A stretch of DNA of 64,000 bases from NCBI GenBank assembly GCA_003342895.1, contig PTFA01000024.1:7190580-7254579 (forward strand), in the 5' to 3' direction. This DNA is from Casuarius casuarius. Lineage: Eukaryota; Chordata; Aves; Casuariiformes; Casuariidae. Positions 1 through 12,800 of the stretch are shown piece after piece. The position numbers and the translations under genes were made by a program. The notes below the pieces were generated by a model that was not told where the DNA came from, did no database searches, and saw only the letters and a list, made by a program, of their open reading frames with translations. How positions within the stretch are numbered: the first letter of the stretch is position 1; every line of letters starts with the position of its first letter.

Positions 1-100
1 CTTCTGGCAATGTCACGATAACAAACATCATCCTCAAGGTGGTAAAACTAGAGCATGTGAAAGATGTGAAAGTACAACAAAGCTCTAGAGTGTGCTCAGG

Positions 101-487
101 GTCTAGAAAATACGAGCTCTGAGCCAAAATTGAACGAGCTGGCTTTGTTCAGTGCACAGAAGATTGAAGGGAGGTGCAGCAACACTCCTGAAATATGTAA
201 AAGGCTGGGTGAAAGGACAGGTGATAAATTTTTTTCCCTGTCTACCAGATAGGACAAGAAATAATGGGCTTGATTTGCAGCAAGGAAGATTCATGTTAAA
301 CACTGTGAAAACTTTTGTATGATAAGGGCAGTTCAGCATGACCTTGGAGAGCACTCGAATCTGGAGCAAGAGCCGCTTTTGAGCGCAGGTGAGATGAACA
401 TCTCGCCAAGTGAAGTGGAGTTGATTTTGCCTCAGGTAGGGGAAAACAAATAAATGACCTCCCAGAGGTTCTGTTCCCTTACACTAC
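101..487 (+). mobile_element. Ancient CR1 LINE 3' fragment
   Basis: Decayed 3' end of a CR1-type LINE. The order of segments follows the CR1 ORF2 C-terminus and 3' UTR: a 'gagctggctttgttcag' stretch (the family's leucine-glycine-leucine-phenylalanine-serine region), then 'aggacaagaaataatggg' near 252, then 'gaagattcatgttaaac' near 284, and finally 'gacctcccagaggt' near 456, where the family has its final conserved block. Stop codons and indels break every frame, so no product is expected. It is far more diverged than the copy at 51,652-52,487 and therefore older. Only the 3' part is present, as is usual for 5'-truncated CR1 insertions. Edges are approximate. Confidence 0.72.
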
Positions 488-3400
488 ACATTTCTTTTCC
501 CATTATTTAACTGCCACGGATAAAGTTATTAGAGCACATTCATCTTAATATATTAGAAGCAAAACCTGCAGATGCTGAAACACTGGAAGTGTTTTCTTGA
601 AATTACCTTCTTGAAATTGAGTTTGATCACTCTGAAGCTTTCACTCATGTACCATACATAAAAAAAAATTGTATCATTGCATAGAAGTTACACTAGATAT
701 CTGAAAAGGTGCAAGCGTGGGTTTCTGAAAAAGCGGGAAGAGCGGAAAGCTGAAGGAGTCTCTATGAGAGTAGTGTTATTTCGGTGTCAGAATAGGGAAC
801 TGTATCGCAGAGCCTGTGGAAAGGTAAGGTCCATGTGAGCTGTGCGTGCACTGGAGTGTCCTATACCCGCCGAAGGAGTGAGTACCGAACGAGCAGCCCT
901 CCTACGCACCCGCAGCAAAGCTGCTTAGGAATAAACTGCTTACATTTTGCTTGCAGTTTTGGGATTCTTAGCTCTTAGCGGACTGGAGAGCTTGGATCTG
1001 GAGTTCATGGGAACTCCTGATTCTATGAGAAACCTTTTTTTTCCCCCAGAGAGATGTCCTGATTTCAATTAAACTTTCCACAGGAGGATTTCCTGGCATT
1101 CAGACTAGAACTGTGATCAGAGAGAAACATGGTTGCACCAGGCCCAGAGCAAGCATTTGGACTTGCATTGCCAACATCTACTGGGCTAATAACTATTCTG
1201 AGGTGTACCTGTCCCTCCTCCCTAAGCTCCTACATCTTTTCCCTCAATGATAAAAATCAGCTTCCACATAGCTATTTTCAAAATTTTCTCCGAAAACAAG
1301 GCACTGTCTTAATATCCTAGCCTGGTTATTGTATTCCACCTATTTGCAGCTTTATCTAGCTACTTGATCATAGCTGATTTTGCACTCCTGAATAATGACA
1401 GCATTTCTATCTTACCTGTTTCAAACTGTGGTCTGCGCTTTTTGACTTTAAAGTGAAGCTTAATCCTGCCACCTTGTGCTCAAGAAAATTAGCACACTTC
1501 TGTATTTTGAGAAAGGGAGAAGACTAAAAAAGGGGGGGAGAAAAGTTAGCTGCACCTACCATCTTTCTGATAAGAAAAGGAATTAAATGGCCCTAGGATC
1601 TAATGCTCTATGGATCTAATCCATCCAATTGGATGGTGCCTGAGGTGTCTTCCTGGAACCTCCTCACCAGAGCAATCACCGTTCCGGGGGAGGCTACAGC
1701 GTGTCATTTTTCACATCCCCACAAGGTTTCAAAGGTGCGGGGTTTCACTGGCGTCCCCAGCCGTCTAATAAAAATAAGGCACGTAATTCAGCCTCTTGGC
1801 CCATAATCTGTTCCTGTCTGATGGCCAGAGGTCTTAGTCCCGGAGTTCCTGGCAGCGCACTGTTACGTTTGTTTGCAGTGTCCTACAAGAGCTCTCTCTT
1901 CTCATCACGCATGGGGTGGAGGGAAGGATCCTCCTCATTTATAACAAAAGCCAGTATTTTTGGAGAAGAGCAGTAAAAGTAATGATTGAAAGGAACACAA
2001 CTCTCCTCTGCTGAAGTCCAGAGGAGTTCTCTGGCTGCCAGAGCTCCACAGCAGGGTTCTAAGGCAAAAAACTCCTACTGCTGCTTCAGCTTATGTTACC
2101 CGCCACTCTTCTGAGTCTGCCTGCAGCCAGCTAAGCAGGGCAGCTTGTTGATGCTACCTCTATCCATCTACCTCCTTCTGGACACCTTCGGATAGCAAAT
2201 GCAAGTGGTGTGTTGACCAAAGAAACACCAGGGACAGGAATCCCAAAGCTGTCTCTAATACTCAGCTTTGCTGGTTTTGTTAAATGGTATTCATTCAAGT
2301 TAAGTTTATATCAAATAGATAGACTTATCTAGTTTGCAGAAACCATTTCTCCTCAGCTCACCCAGCTGATTTTCTGTATGCCTGTTTGCACACACATGCT
2401 ATGGAAGACATGCTTGTCTTTTTGATTATGTAGGTTCAACAGGTGGAAAGTGCAAATATAATAAAAATCTGAAAAGCAGTTGCCAATTTTCCCCCAGTTT
2501 AAGAAACAATGCAAATAGTAAGGATATATTGGCCATGGCGTGCTGATGGTATTCAGAATCCTCCTTTATAATAATCAGTAAAATAATTACACAAAACATA
2601 TCTCCAGCACACTAGTTAAAAGGATCAGAAATCATCTGGAAACTTAACTATAGCAACATTGCAAGTCCATTTAAGTTGACTTCGTGAGTTAATTACTACT
2701 CCTGTTATTTACTCTCCCCCATGGGCAACCTACCACAAATGTGTATGAGACATCGTGATGGGGCCGCGGTCATTTCAAGTGGGAGGTGGACGTGAATTCT
2801 GATTCCTTATCTGTCTAAGCCATATGCCATACAGTGACCTGGAGAAAGAAAGCTCTGTAAGTTGTTGCTCAGGGTAGAAGTCATTTAATTTATGGTGCGT
2901 GGACACTTGTCATGGCCATCCTAGTGCCTCACTCAAACTGAGGTCCCAGATCATTGCATGGCCTCTTTCTCCAATGGAAAAATAGTGCATATATGGTTGT
3001 GTTTATTGCTGATCGCATAAGCAGGACATAGCAACTCAGTTCCAAAACTACTGCTGATCTCTGAACAGGCCTCTCCTCACAGTGGCATAGATAGGAGGCA
3101 TAAGAAGAAATAAACAGTCAAACTAGCAGAGACCCAGAAGGTCAAATATTAATGGTTTCCAACTGATTGATTTAGGACTGAGAAATCCTGATGGTCCTTA
3201 CTGTGGCTATAAATGGGAGTAAAGACAACATTCCTCCACGAAGCTATTCTGTGAATCGCTTGGTAAACCTCATCTTCTTCCATTTTAAAATCAAGCGTAT
3301 GGGGGCATTCTTCATTTTTTTTCTTTTGGTCTTTTTTGTCTTCTTCTTTTGTTTACTGATGTTCTGCAAGTACTTGGACAGCTTCTATCTGTTATAAAAA

Positions 3401-4109
3401 AAGCTGATATTCACTATTTTTAAGACTGAGCAAGTGGAAAACAGGTCAGTTGTTATAAAAGACCTGCCACCTTCTCTTACAGAACACTAAAACAGCCTGC
3501 TTTCAAAATAAATGACCCTCTTGTCCCCTGCTTATGAAATCATCTCTTGATGCTGATAAACTTCCTTGTCACTCTCCACTTGTCGCTAAGCCATTCTGCC
3601 ATCATCTGGAGGTTTTCCTGATCCCTTTGAAGTTTGATTTCATGATTTAGACTTGAATGGAAGCTACGCATATTCCTTTGATTAGTATCTTTTCCACTCC
3701 TCTCTCTGTCCCCTAGCTATGGATAAGACCATGCACCCTTGCTGATTATTTTCTGTGGCTCAACAGCCTTTGATAGCCAGCAAGATGTTCTGAATTCATT
3801 AACAGAGGCACAGAGATATTTTCTACATCTCCGCTCGATCCCTTCCCTTTCGACAAACCCCAGATTTGGTCACAGGGCATAAAGGATTCTCTTACATAAG
3901 GTTTCTGCAGGTTTCTATGGTACTTCCACTCTGGTTCCCACAGCAACCACATAGAGCAAGAGACATTTTAAGCTGCACCACCATCAGTAAGTTGACACTC
4001 ATTTCTTTATCCTTTTCGTCAGATTCAGATAACCTTGCTGCTTCACCCTGTCAGTGTCCAGCTAAGACAAAGGCACCACTCGGAGTTAGTTTTCTGAAGT
4101 TCAAGTCAA
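488..4109. other. Unique non-coding stretch, no gene seen
   Basis: AT-rich single-copy-looking DNA. Open frames of 63-94 codons (for example 1,701-1,976 plus and 3,866-4,150 plus) resemble no known family and overlap frames on the other strand, so I treat them as chance. Pyrimidine-rich stretches occur near 3,310-3,360. No splice-site-flanked coding block could be supported. Confidence 0.6.
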
Positions 4110-4138
4110 AGATGTTGCCTTATGGCTTGGCAACATCT
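4110..4138. repeat. Short perfect inverted repeat (10-bp arms)
   Basis: The arms agatgttgcc (4,110-4,119) and ggcaacatct (4,129-4,138) are exact reverse complements around a 9-base loop. No following U-run or surrounding gene suggests a role. It is probably fortuitous. Confidence 0.55.
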
Positions 4139-7100
4139 GGATCAATGTAAGAGCTGATAGTTACCCTTCTATTTACAGAGAATGACATAAAAGTCCACAG
4201 TCTGAGGTATTTATGTTTTGAAAGTGTTAACATAAACCGATCTAAATCTTTTTGGCACCTTTTCTAAACCTCTAGTTAATGCAGTTTACAGCTACCTTCC
4301 CAAAGCAGAAGTGCTTATTGCATGGAGCAGATCACATGCGTTCTGTGCTAGCCGTAGTGGCTGTTGACTGTTACAGTATTCACATTCATTTAAGGTGAAC
4401 TCACCTTACAACGTAAGTCCTGAAGCTGAAGTCAGTAAAATGTTCCCATTGCCTAACTGAAGCTTATCTATCCTGTACAGCTTAGTCCTCAGGAGTTAAA
4501 TGTTGTATGAGTTCTACTTTCTACCTTGGCCTTGTGTCAGCCTGAACTGATAATGTAACAAAAGTTTATATGTACTATCAGCAGAATTTTCTTCAGGGTT
4601 TTCTTTAGGGATTATCTTTTTTTAGATATATGAACATTTTCATTAGTGAGAATTCACACTAAAAACATTTCCTTATGTTCTCTTCCCTGTTGCATGTTTT
4701 TTTCCCACATGGTATGTTGCTGCCTTAACTTTCACTAGATACGTTTTTCACTTGAACATTTCATCCAAGAATTACAGAGAAAAGGGGAGAGAAAGAAGTA
4801 AAGGAGTGGTTGTTCTTTAGTTCATTTCTATCAATGCAAACTGAAGACTAAGATTTGCTTTCTTTTGCCATAGTTTATGCTAACACTTTAAAAACCTAAA
4901 ATCATCCAGATTTGGAATCGTCCAAATCCCATCCACTATGAATCCCTTCTCGAGTTCATTGGTCTTTGGGTTAGGCTATAATTTCACATAAGCCAGAGGT
5001 GATGGTGCACTCTTCCTCTGTCCACTGGCACTCAGCAGATATCTGAGAACTTGCCCTGAGCCAGCCCCACTTGCCCTTCCAAGCACTGTTTTCCACCGAG
5101 TGACTCAGCTACTCCAGCTCTTTGGCTGGGTCCCTGCTGCTTGTGATGTTTCCCTCATTCCCAACGGAACCTGCCAGTTATAGTAACCTTTCTAATTGTG
5201 GGAAGTTGTGAAGGAAATTCAGGACCTCCTGTTCAGGGTGCCAACATAAAGCATTTACAAAGCACTTTCTCTCTTCAGCCCCTTGTGCTTTTATTTGTCG
5301 TTTACATGGGCAACACTCTTGGGGATCTGTTCTTGTCAGAGGTTAATGGCTTTTCTCCCTGAACCTTTACTATCAGGTATCATACCCCACTCATGTGTCG
5401 TAGCCTTTCTCCCAAACTTTTTGGGTAAATACCAATATTTGGGTGAACTTTTGTAGTAACTGCCAGTACCAATACCAGTGATATAATATCAACAGCTCTT
5501 ATGTGCCTGCTGGACACACAGCTTTTTATCTCTCCAGCTATTTCAGGAATTTTACTCAGTCCCAGCTGAGAAATCAGAAAATGGAATAGTAGGAGGCAAT
5601 CTCACCTTGTGACAGGGACAGGGGGACATCCACTGCAGACGCATTGCCTTTCTGGCTCTAAGACATGAGGTCTGCGTTACATATGCCTAGCTTACTCCTC
5701 ACAGGTAACGCTGGGTGCACCTCTTCATCTTGCCTCTGGCTCAGGAATTCTCCGGTTTTGTTAGAAATTTCATCCTGCACCTAGAAAAGAGGCTGAAAGA
5801 AGGCCCAGAGTGTTAAAAGCTACAGAAATCAAATAGTAGCCTTTCCTAACTGTGCCCTTTCTAATCTGGTTTTGAAGACCTCACCCTCAGAGTCATGATC
5901 CCCTGAAGCAGATACATTTTCCTTAGCAACAGAGGCAGGCTTTAGCAGTGGGATTCAGACATTTACAGAATCACTCTATCTTCCTTTCATATTTAATAGG
6001 GAGAAATGGGCAGTTGCAGTGCATGACACATCTCAGCCTACAGTAGACTCTAAATAGGTCAGATGAATCATGCCCTGAAAGTGTCTGTTTCTCTACTGAC
6101 TGCAAGGGATCTTCAGGTGACTGTCTAGGTGTGGAAGTCTTTATTCTAGCTACACGCATTTAAGTGGATGCTAGTCCTGGAGGGATTCCTGCCTCTGAAT
6201 GCTCCACTGAGAAAATCTCTGCTGATGTTCCAGTAAATATTTAGAGGATATGAGCACTACAGACAATGCTACCTTGACTTCTTGATCATACTGTCCAGCC
6301 AAAGAGCTTTTCTTAATTACAAGCCTTGGCTGTCTTTTATTTTTGTCAATGAAGTATAAAAAAGCTTGGAAGAGCACTCTCCAGAAATGCAGTGGAGAAA
6401 ATATCGAGTTTCAGGCGCATCATATTCCAATACAGGTTGTTTACCTAAAGGGTTAAATTCATTGCCCAGGAGATTTATCTTCATCATTATTCAAGCAGAA
6501 GATTGTCTCTTTAGCATGTCTACATATAATGAAATTGGTTTGCCAAGTACATAACTGTTCAACAACAGTAGGTGTCCTTGTTTCCCAAGATTCTTCTTTG
6601 AATTAAGTCCAGGTTTTTACCTTTGATATCTCATCTTTGGAGCTCTGATGCTTTTGAAGTAGTTTATTGGACGTTTTCCTGCTGAAGCCCAGCTACTCAA
6701 ACCCTTCACCCTTTTTTGATCCAAGGCTGAAGATATAGCATATCCTCAGGAAGCAAAGCTAATTCTGGAATCCACGTCCAGCATCTAGCCCTGAAGCTCA
6801 CGTTCTTGTAGTCCACTATGCTCTTGTTTGACTTGTTTGCCCAACGCAGCGATCCTTTCCTGCCCCCTCATTGCCACTATTCAAAACCTATGAATTCTTG
6901 TAGTGTAGCATTTTCTAATAGCACCTCCTATACTCAGAACTAGATCCCTCTAGGGTAGCATTCTTCCTGGCACAGGACTGCACCTCCTCAGACTTTTGTG
7001 CACCAACATCAGACGGGAATTCCCCAAGTATTTTATATCTGAGAATAACTTTCTGTTATCATGGTTCACACATGGCCAAACCCAATTTATGTACTGGTTT

Positions 7101-9179
7101 TGCCCTTTAACATAGATATGGTTACTTACAGTTGGATGTACTGTCTGACTTTTGGCGTCTACAGTTGCTAAGCCTGCCCAGATCCTGAACCAGTGTCCCT
7201 GGCCTTGCTGCTGCTGTTTCAGTGACAAGGCTAAGAGGATAGAGTGCTTATGGTCAAAACCGTCAGTGATTATCCCATCTCTGCTTTGAGGAAGAGGGTC
7301 TCACATCCTACTTCATGTTGCATATAACTATATTATCTCTGCTGGGGAGGTTTGAGAGGAGTCACTGACAGCCAGTTTATAGTTTTCCCTTTCATCACTG
7401 TTTATCAGCTTTTGTCTTGGATGCATCTTTCCTCTTTTGGGGGATGGCCCTTGCATGGTAGTCTCTATAAATCTTTTTTTCTTGAGGGAGATGGGGAAGG
7501 ACAGTAGAAGAGATTCCCAGGGCCTCCCACTACCACACATTCAAGCCAAAAGAGCTTGTATAATGTAGATAATCCCTTGCTTTGGTGTTTGAACCAAGAG
7601 CAATATTTCTTGAAAGGCAGATGGCCTGATGGTTAAAAGGTTAAAAGCTTTGTTAAACATGTATGTGTGTTGCCATTGATTGTGGATTTGATGGTATTTA
7701 AGTGTACTTTGAAAGGAAACCACTGATGTAGGGCTCTCTCCTTGTCATCCTTACTCAATTCCAGTGTGAAACAGCCTAACAGATTGTCAATTTATTAATT
7801 GACCGCAGAGTGGGGGTCAAAGGGCTGACATACATGGATGGTAATTACTGTAGTTTGATAAATATGGGCACCCAAAAGTTCACTGCAGCTTCAGGGTAAC
7901 CGTTTTGCATGTTGAGAAGACTGACAAGAATCAGGGGCTAAGTTTGCACAACACATTCGGTATAGGTGAATGCCAGAAGATCTCTTCAGATCACTGTCTT
8001 TAGAGCTCGTATCTGGAGATGGCTGTTCAGGAGCCTAGTTGTCTTGAAGGCCAACATAGACACAACCACATGTGGAAAGAAGTGTCACCATTCGGAAAAA
8101 CAGGAAAGAAAATACTGAGAACATGATTATTATGGTGATATGTTTACCAAAAGAAGCAGATCTCTTTTTATTGCATGAGGGTTTAAACTCTTGTAGAACT
8201 GCCTGACACTTGCTGTTGTTCTTTTTTTTGATCTGATTTTACAAGAAATTGTTGACCTTCCTTCCTCAGTTGTACCTGGATTTTCAAGATTTGTAGTAAG
8301 TTTTAAAGGCGAGGTGAGATTCACGAGGAATAAAAGTACACAGTACTGTTCTATAGTACAGATCATATATAAATGATGGCATATCAAAATGAGTTTGATT
8401 CAGTTAATAATAATTATTATGGTAAATAAATACATAAAACACATTTGCTTACAGTAAGATACACCCATTAGATTTTTCTTCCCAAACATATAAAGCTTTA
8501 TACTCTAAGCCTAGATAATATACTTGTGGCATTGAGATAATTAGTATGAGAGCACTATCTGAAAAGACACTGGTCTGGCTGGTATTTTGTAAAAATTATC
8601 GAAGATCAACACACTAACACTAGTGTGTTCGTTCTGGTGACCTAGAAATGCAGACCACAAGCACAAGAATGCAAATACTTTAAAGCTGACAAAACAAAAA
8701 TCACACGCTTCTGCAAGCAAAGCAGCATGCATGAAAATGTGTTTTGACTGTTCTTGTTTTTGAATTAACTTCCTGTTCTTGAATATCCGGGATGATTCCT
8801 GAGAATTCACAGAGGTGCACAAAGACATTGATTAAAAGCTTCTACAACAGTGCAAAAAGCAGCTTTTTCCTTATTAAATGCAGATGGAGTTTCTTTCACC
8901 TCCTAAAATACTGGTTTTGTGGAATCACCCCACGCATTTACACAACGAAATGCACGTCCTGAGCACTATTCACACTGGAAACTGAGCAGGCTGTTTGACT
9001 GCCACTCAAGAGGACATGGAAAATTGTGGGTAGAACATATTCTGAGAAAAAAATGCTTGGAAGTGCCTCCTACTTGAAGCTAAGCAGAGGGAGACTTCAT
9101 AAAATCAAGAGCATCTTTGAGGACCTATAAAGAGACCTGAACACAGAGCTGGCTCGAGTGCATTACTAGAGAGCATTCA
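4139..9179. other. Unique non-coding stretch, no gene seen
   Basis: About 5 kb with no recognisable gene or young repeat. Open frames reach at most 95 codons (8,541-8,828 minus) and occur on both strands. A small inverted repeat (aacacact/agtgtgtt, 8,608-8,629) is present. The 8,390-8,520 part is very AT-rich with homeodomain-like TAAT cores, which is not evidence of function by itself. Confidence 0.6.
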
Positions 9180-9468
9180 ATTGGCAAGGACAGGGAGGGG
9201 TAAAGATGGAGACCATTTCCCTCAGAGTAACAATTACCAGACTGTGGAACAGTCTCCCAGGAGGAAAAATGCCGGAAACACCAATACTTGGCACATCTAA
9301 AACTACCTTAAATAAAGAACTAGAAAATCTGTTGTAGGGAATAAACTTGCACTGGCATGACAATATCCTAACCTTCTATCCTACTGATGCCCAGAATCAT
9401 AATATCCAATGTCCTAATTCCCAAACCTGTGTCCTAACAGCACCTTTTCAAGTCATTTCTATGATTAT
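9180..9468 (+). mobile_element. Ancient CR1-type LINE 3' end
   Basis: The segment reads through the well-known end of CR1-like ORF2: 'agactgtggaacagtctccc' at 9,239-9,258, where intact elements encode a leucine-tryptophan-asparagine-serine-leucine-proline motif, then 'acatctaaaactacctt' near 9,293, and it finishes with 'tttctatgattat' (9,456-9,468), close to the short tandem tail unit of CR1 elements. The frame is broken by stops. The divergence suggests an old subfamily, clearly older than the element at 51,652. The 5' boundary is uncertain; weakly similar sequence may begin near 9,120. Confidence 0.65.
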
Positions 9469-9653
9469 GTAAATACAGGCTTGGGTCTGATCAAAAGCTG
9501 AGAGACTTGCCATTTTGTTAAATGAGGCAAATATCAAAATTTTTTCCTGCAATTAAAAATTTACTTTCTCCCTGGAGCAAGGAGAAAATCAAGGAGCAAT
9601 CCATACCTCCCTAAAGTCCACCCCCTTCCTGTGCCATTTCTTGGGTGTCTGCC

Positions 9654-9654
9654 N
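9654..9654. other. Ambiguous base (N)
   Basis: A single undetermined base, so an indel or substitution here cannot be judged. It falls just upstream of repeat C copy 1. Confidence 0.99.
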
Positions 9655-9736
9655 TCATAGAGGACGGATTCTTACCTCCTATAGCATCCCTTAGCCCTGT
9701 CTTTGCATGGCGTACGTTGACTCTGCCCGATTTCCA

Positions 9737-9895
9737 AAACTGTGAAAGTGGATGTATCTATCTGGAAAATTGCCCAATGGGCTGTTGCAGGCACATAATT
9801 GACCATTTGACCTTTAGGCTGAATCTCAATACAAGGAGGGTGGATTCTTTTGAGGTTTTGCATGCTTTTTGACTGCAGTGTGTGACAAACATTGA
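9737..9895 (+). repeat. Repeat C, copy 1 (unnamed, with 47-bp identical core)
   Basis: Homologous to the reverse complement of 63,210-63,374. Bases 9,762-9,808 are identical to the inverted copy over 47 consecutive positions, and 9,751-9,808 match at 56 of 58. Downstream the two copies remain only loosely alignable ('ggattcttttgagg' here against 'ggattccttcagga' there; 'gcatgctttttgactg' against 'gcatggctttcatctg'), as expected for old repeats. I do not recognise the family. The strand label is arbitrary, with this copy taken as forward. Confidence 0.75.
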
Positions 9896-12800
9896 GAAAT
9901 GCAAAGTAATAGGGAGATACATGGGTGTTTTGACCTCTGCTGAAAGGAAAACAAAGCAAATAATAAGAACAGGATGCCATCTGTAAAGGAAAGAGTAACA
10001 CTGGAATGTTCTTAATAGAGGCCTGAGGCACTGCAATAAGTCAGGCTAGGTTGAGCCTTCACAGCTATCTTTATCGACAGTGTCAGTACCTCTTTGTCTG
10101 GCAATAATGGTGCTAAAACCTCTTCTCATCACAAAAGATACAGTAAGACAAAAGGCCTGACTCAGCAATGAATTATCCTACTTTCATGTCATGGTAACTC
10201 CTCTGAAAACAAGCAGATGCAATAGCATACAACTGAGGAAACAGAGGGGCAAATCTAGCTAATCTCGAGGCAAAGATTTTTCACTTACTGGTTCTGTTTA
10301 GTAAAAACACCTTATTTTACTGAAATAGAACACCAGACACTTAATACGTAGTATATTTTCTAAACTATACTATATTATAAACAGTTTAACGAACCACAAG
10401 GATGGTATCCTGTATGTCTTAATTATGCGTTTAAGGCAGTTGTCATCAGGGAGTAGCAATACACACAGTCTTCAGAAATTATTTTTCTTCGCATACAAGC
10501 AAAACAAGATATACTGCAATCTGAGGGAGATTCTGCATGAAGGCAGTGATCTTGGCAGAAGACTTTTGTCTTCACTTCAGTCTCCAAATAGAGACAATTT
10601 CTGAAGAAAAGTTGCATCTGGAAGTGGGAACAAGTATTGCTGCAGGATTTCTGAAAGAAAAGATTGGCTATATGCCATTCAAAGACCCGTAGGCAAGGAT
10701 GAGTGGGAATACAAAAGGTTTCCCCTGGAATAAACCTAGATTTTGTACATCATTCATTTCAACCTCTGACCCTGGGTATGTGTTACCTCATACCGGAGGG
10801 GAATGTGGGGATCATAACAAGACACAGGTATCAGAAAAATATGCAGTAGTGTTGGTCATTCAATTGCATTTTCTGCAAGTTTGAAGGAATACTATGGATG
10901 TTGTCCCCTATACTGCAAGGCAATTACTTAAAGCACTGAGTTGAAGGCAATCCTGGGAGCTCACCTGTGTAACCTTTGGTCATGATGCTGCACACTGGTT
11001 GACAGGAGCAAAACCAGTGGGGCCCATGGGACGGCTCCCAGCAGACAGGAGTCCACAGGATAGTAAGCATTCCCAAGCCGGACTCAGAGACTCAGAGGTC
11101 CCAACTCCTGCACTCAGAGTGCTCAGCAGCATAGCAAAATACAGTGCCAGGTCAGGTGCCAAAAGCTATAGCCAGGTTCAGAGTCGGCTAACAAACACAG
11201 AACCAGCTGGGCTGCTCTACCCAGATGCATGAGCTAGCTTGTTTGTTTTTAGGCCTTTTTACAAGTAAATGCATTATTTCCTGAGAGCCGTATTCCACCA
11301 CATGAATGAAGGCTATATCTCTATAGAAACATGTGATAAAGTTGCCTACGACTCCTCCCAATAGACTGAAGAGAGATGAGGCTTGCAGCATATGAAACCA
11401 CAGAATCAACATGCCTGATTGCACTTTATGGAGGAAATTTTGACTTCTTTGAAACTGATAAGAAAAATTTCACTGACTTTTGCAGGGTCAGAACTTAATT
11501 TCAGTCACACAGGACCAGATACAAAGTTTTACTGAAGCCGGTGGGATTCTCATACAAATTTCAGGGATACTGATGGACTCTGTTTCTGAATTTTTTTATT
11601 TTTTTTTTATAGGCTGCACCTAAACTCTGAGAAATAAACACCATCTCCAAATGCTCTGTTAATTTTCCCTCTTCCTATACCCCATTCCCTTTCAATACTT
11701 ACAAATCATTTGGGACAATTTTATTCTAATTCAGCAGAATTGGTTTTCTGATGACATATTCACATGCTTCGTGTACGCAGCATTCCTATCATCTTGTGGA
11801 GACCAGACCTCCTAACAGTAAGAAATAAAAGTTCCCATAAGTGCTGATCAGGTTTCTATCTTGAGAGAACAAAGTCATGGAAATTTTTATAATTATACCA
11901 AATACTGCTGGTCTGTGCATGGCGTGATTCTCTTTCCTGGATCAGAAACCCAGAGGTTCAGCTCACCGGCTTGGAGCTGGCCTCCTCCACAAGGCTGACA
12001 TCATAATTAATTAAAAGGAAGTCGCTGTACTACTGGTATTCTTTGGATGAGGCATTAGTGTAGTGCATTCTGGACAGCATCCACTCTTACGAATGATATC
12101 ACAAATTGCTTGGCACAGATACAAACTTATCATAAAGGGAAAGTGCATGAAAGCTATAGGGATTCCTAGTGTAGTGTGTAAAAAAAAAAGCACAATTATT
12201 CAGTCTTCAGGGATGTAAAGCAATGAGACCACGTTAGTGGGTAGCTGGTAGCAAGAAGCAAACTGCATTAGATTGCACCAGATTATACTAAGAGGTAGTA
12301 GCTGCTTCTGATCCCTCACCAGAAATAGGAAGGCTTTCTGTGTGCCCCCTAAAGTCCTAGCACTCCTCTCGCTTCATCACTCTGCTGTAACACAATGCGT
12401 TCATTCATTTCCCAGGATGAAGCTGAGCACAGCTGACATGTGCCTATTGATTTCTCTCTTCTGTATTTCTAGGCATTTTGCTCAATTATGACAACAAATG
12501 GGTGAATAATAGTTACCTTCTCTTCTCAGATAAGCATTCACGGCTCGGACTGTTACTTCTGTAGCTCTCTGCATTGCTGTTGGTTGATCATCCCCGATCT
12601 CTGTCATTTCTTCTCTTTGAGTAGGGCTTCCCGGTAGGGCTGGTGTCTCTGACAAGCCTTTTTGACTCTGTGATTCCCAGAAGATGCAGAGAGAGGACGC
12701 CTGAGTGACTATGACTCACTCTTGGAAGCTGCCTCAGGTCCCAGCTTCAGAAGCTCTTCTTCTCTTTTGGCTTGATTCATGAGTGGTGTAAAACAATCTG

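Noticed and set aside
103..369. 88-codon minus-strand frame at the window start
   Set aside because: It is the antisense of the ancient CR1 fragment at 101-487.
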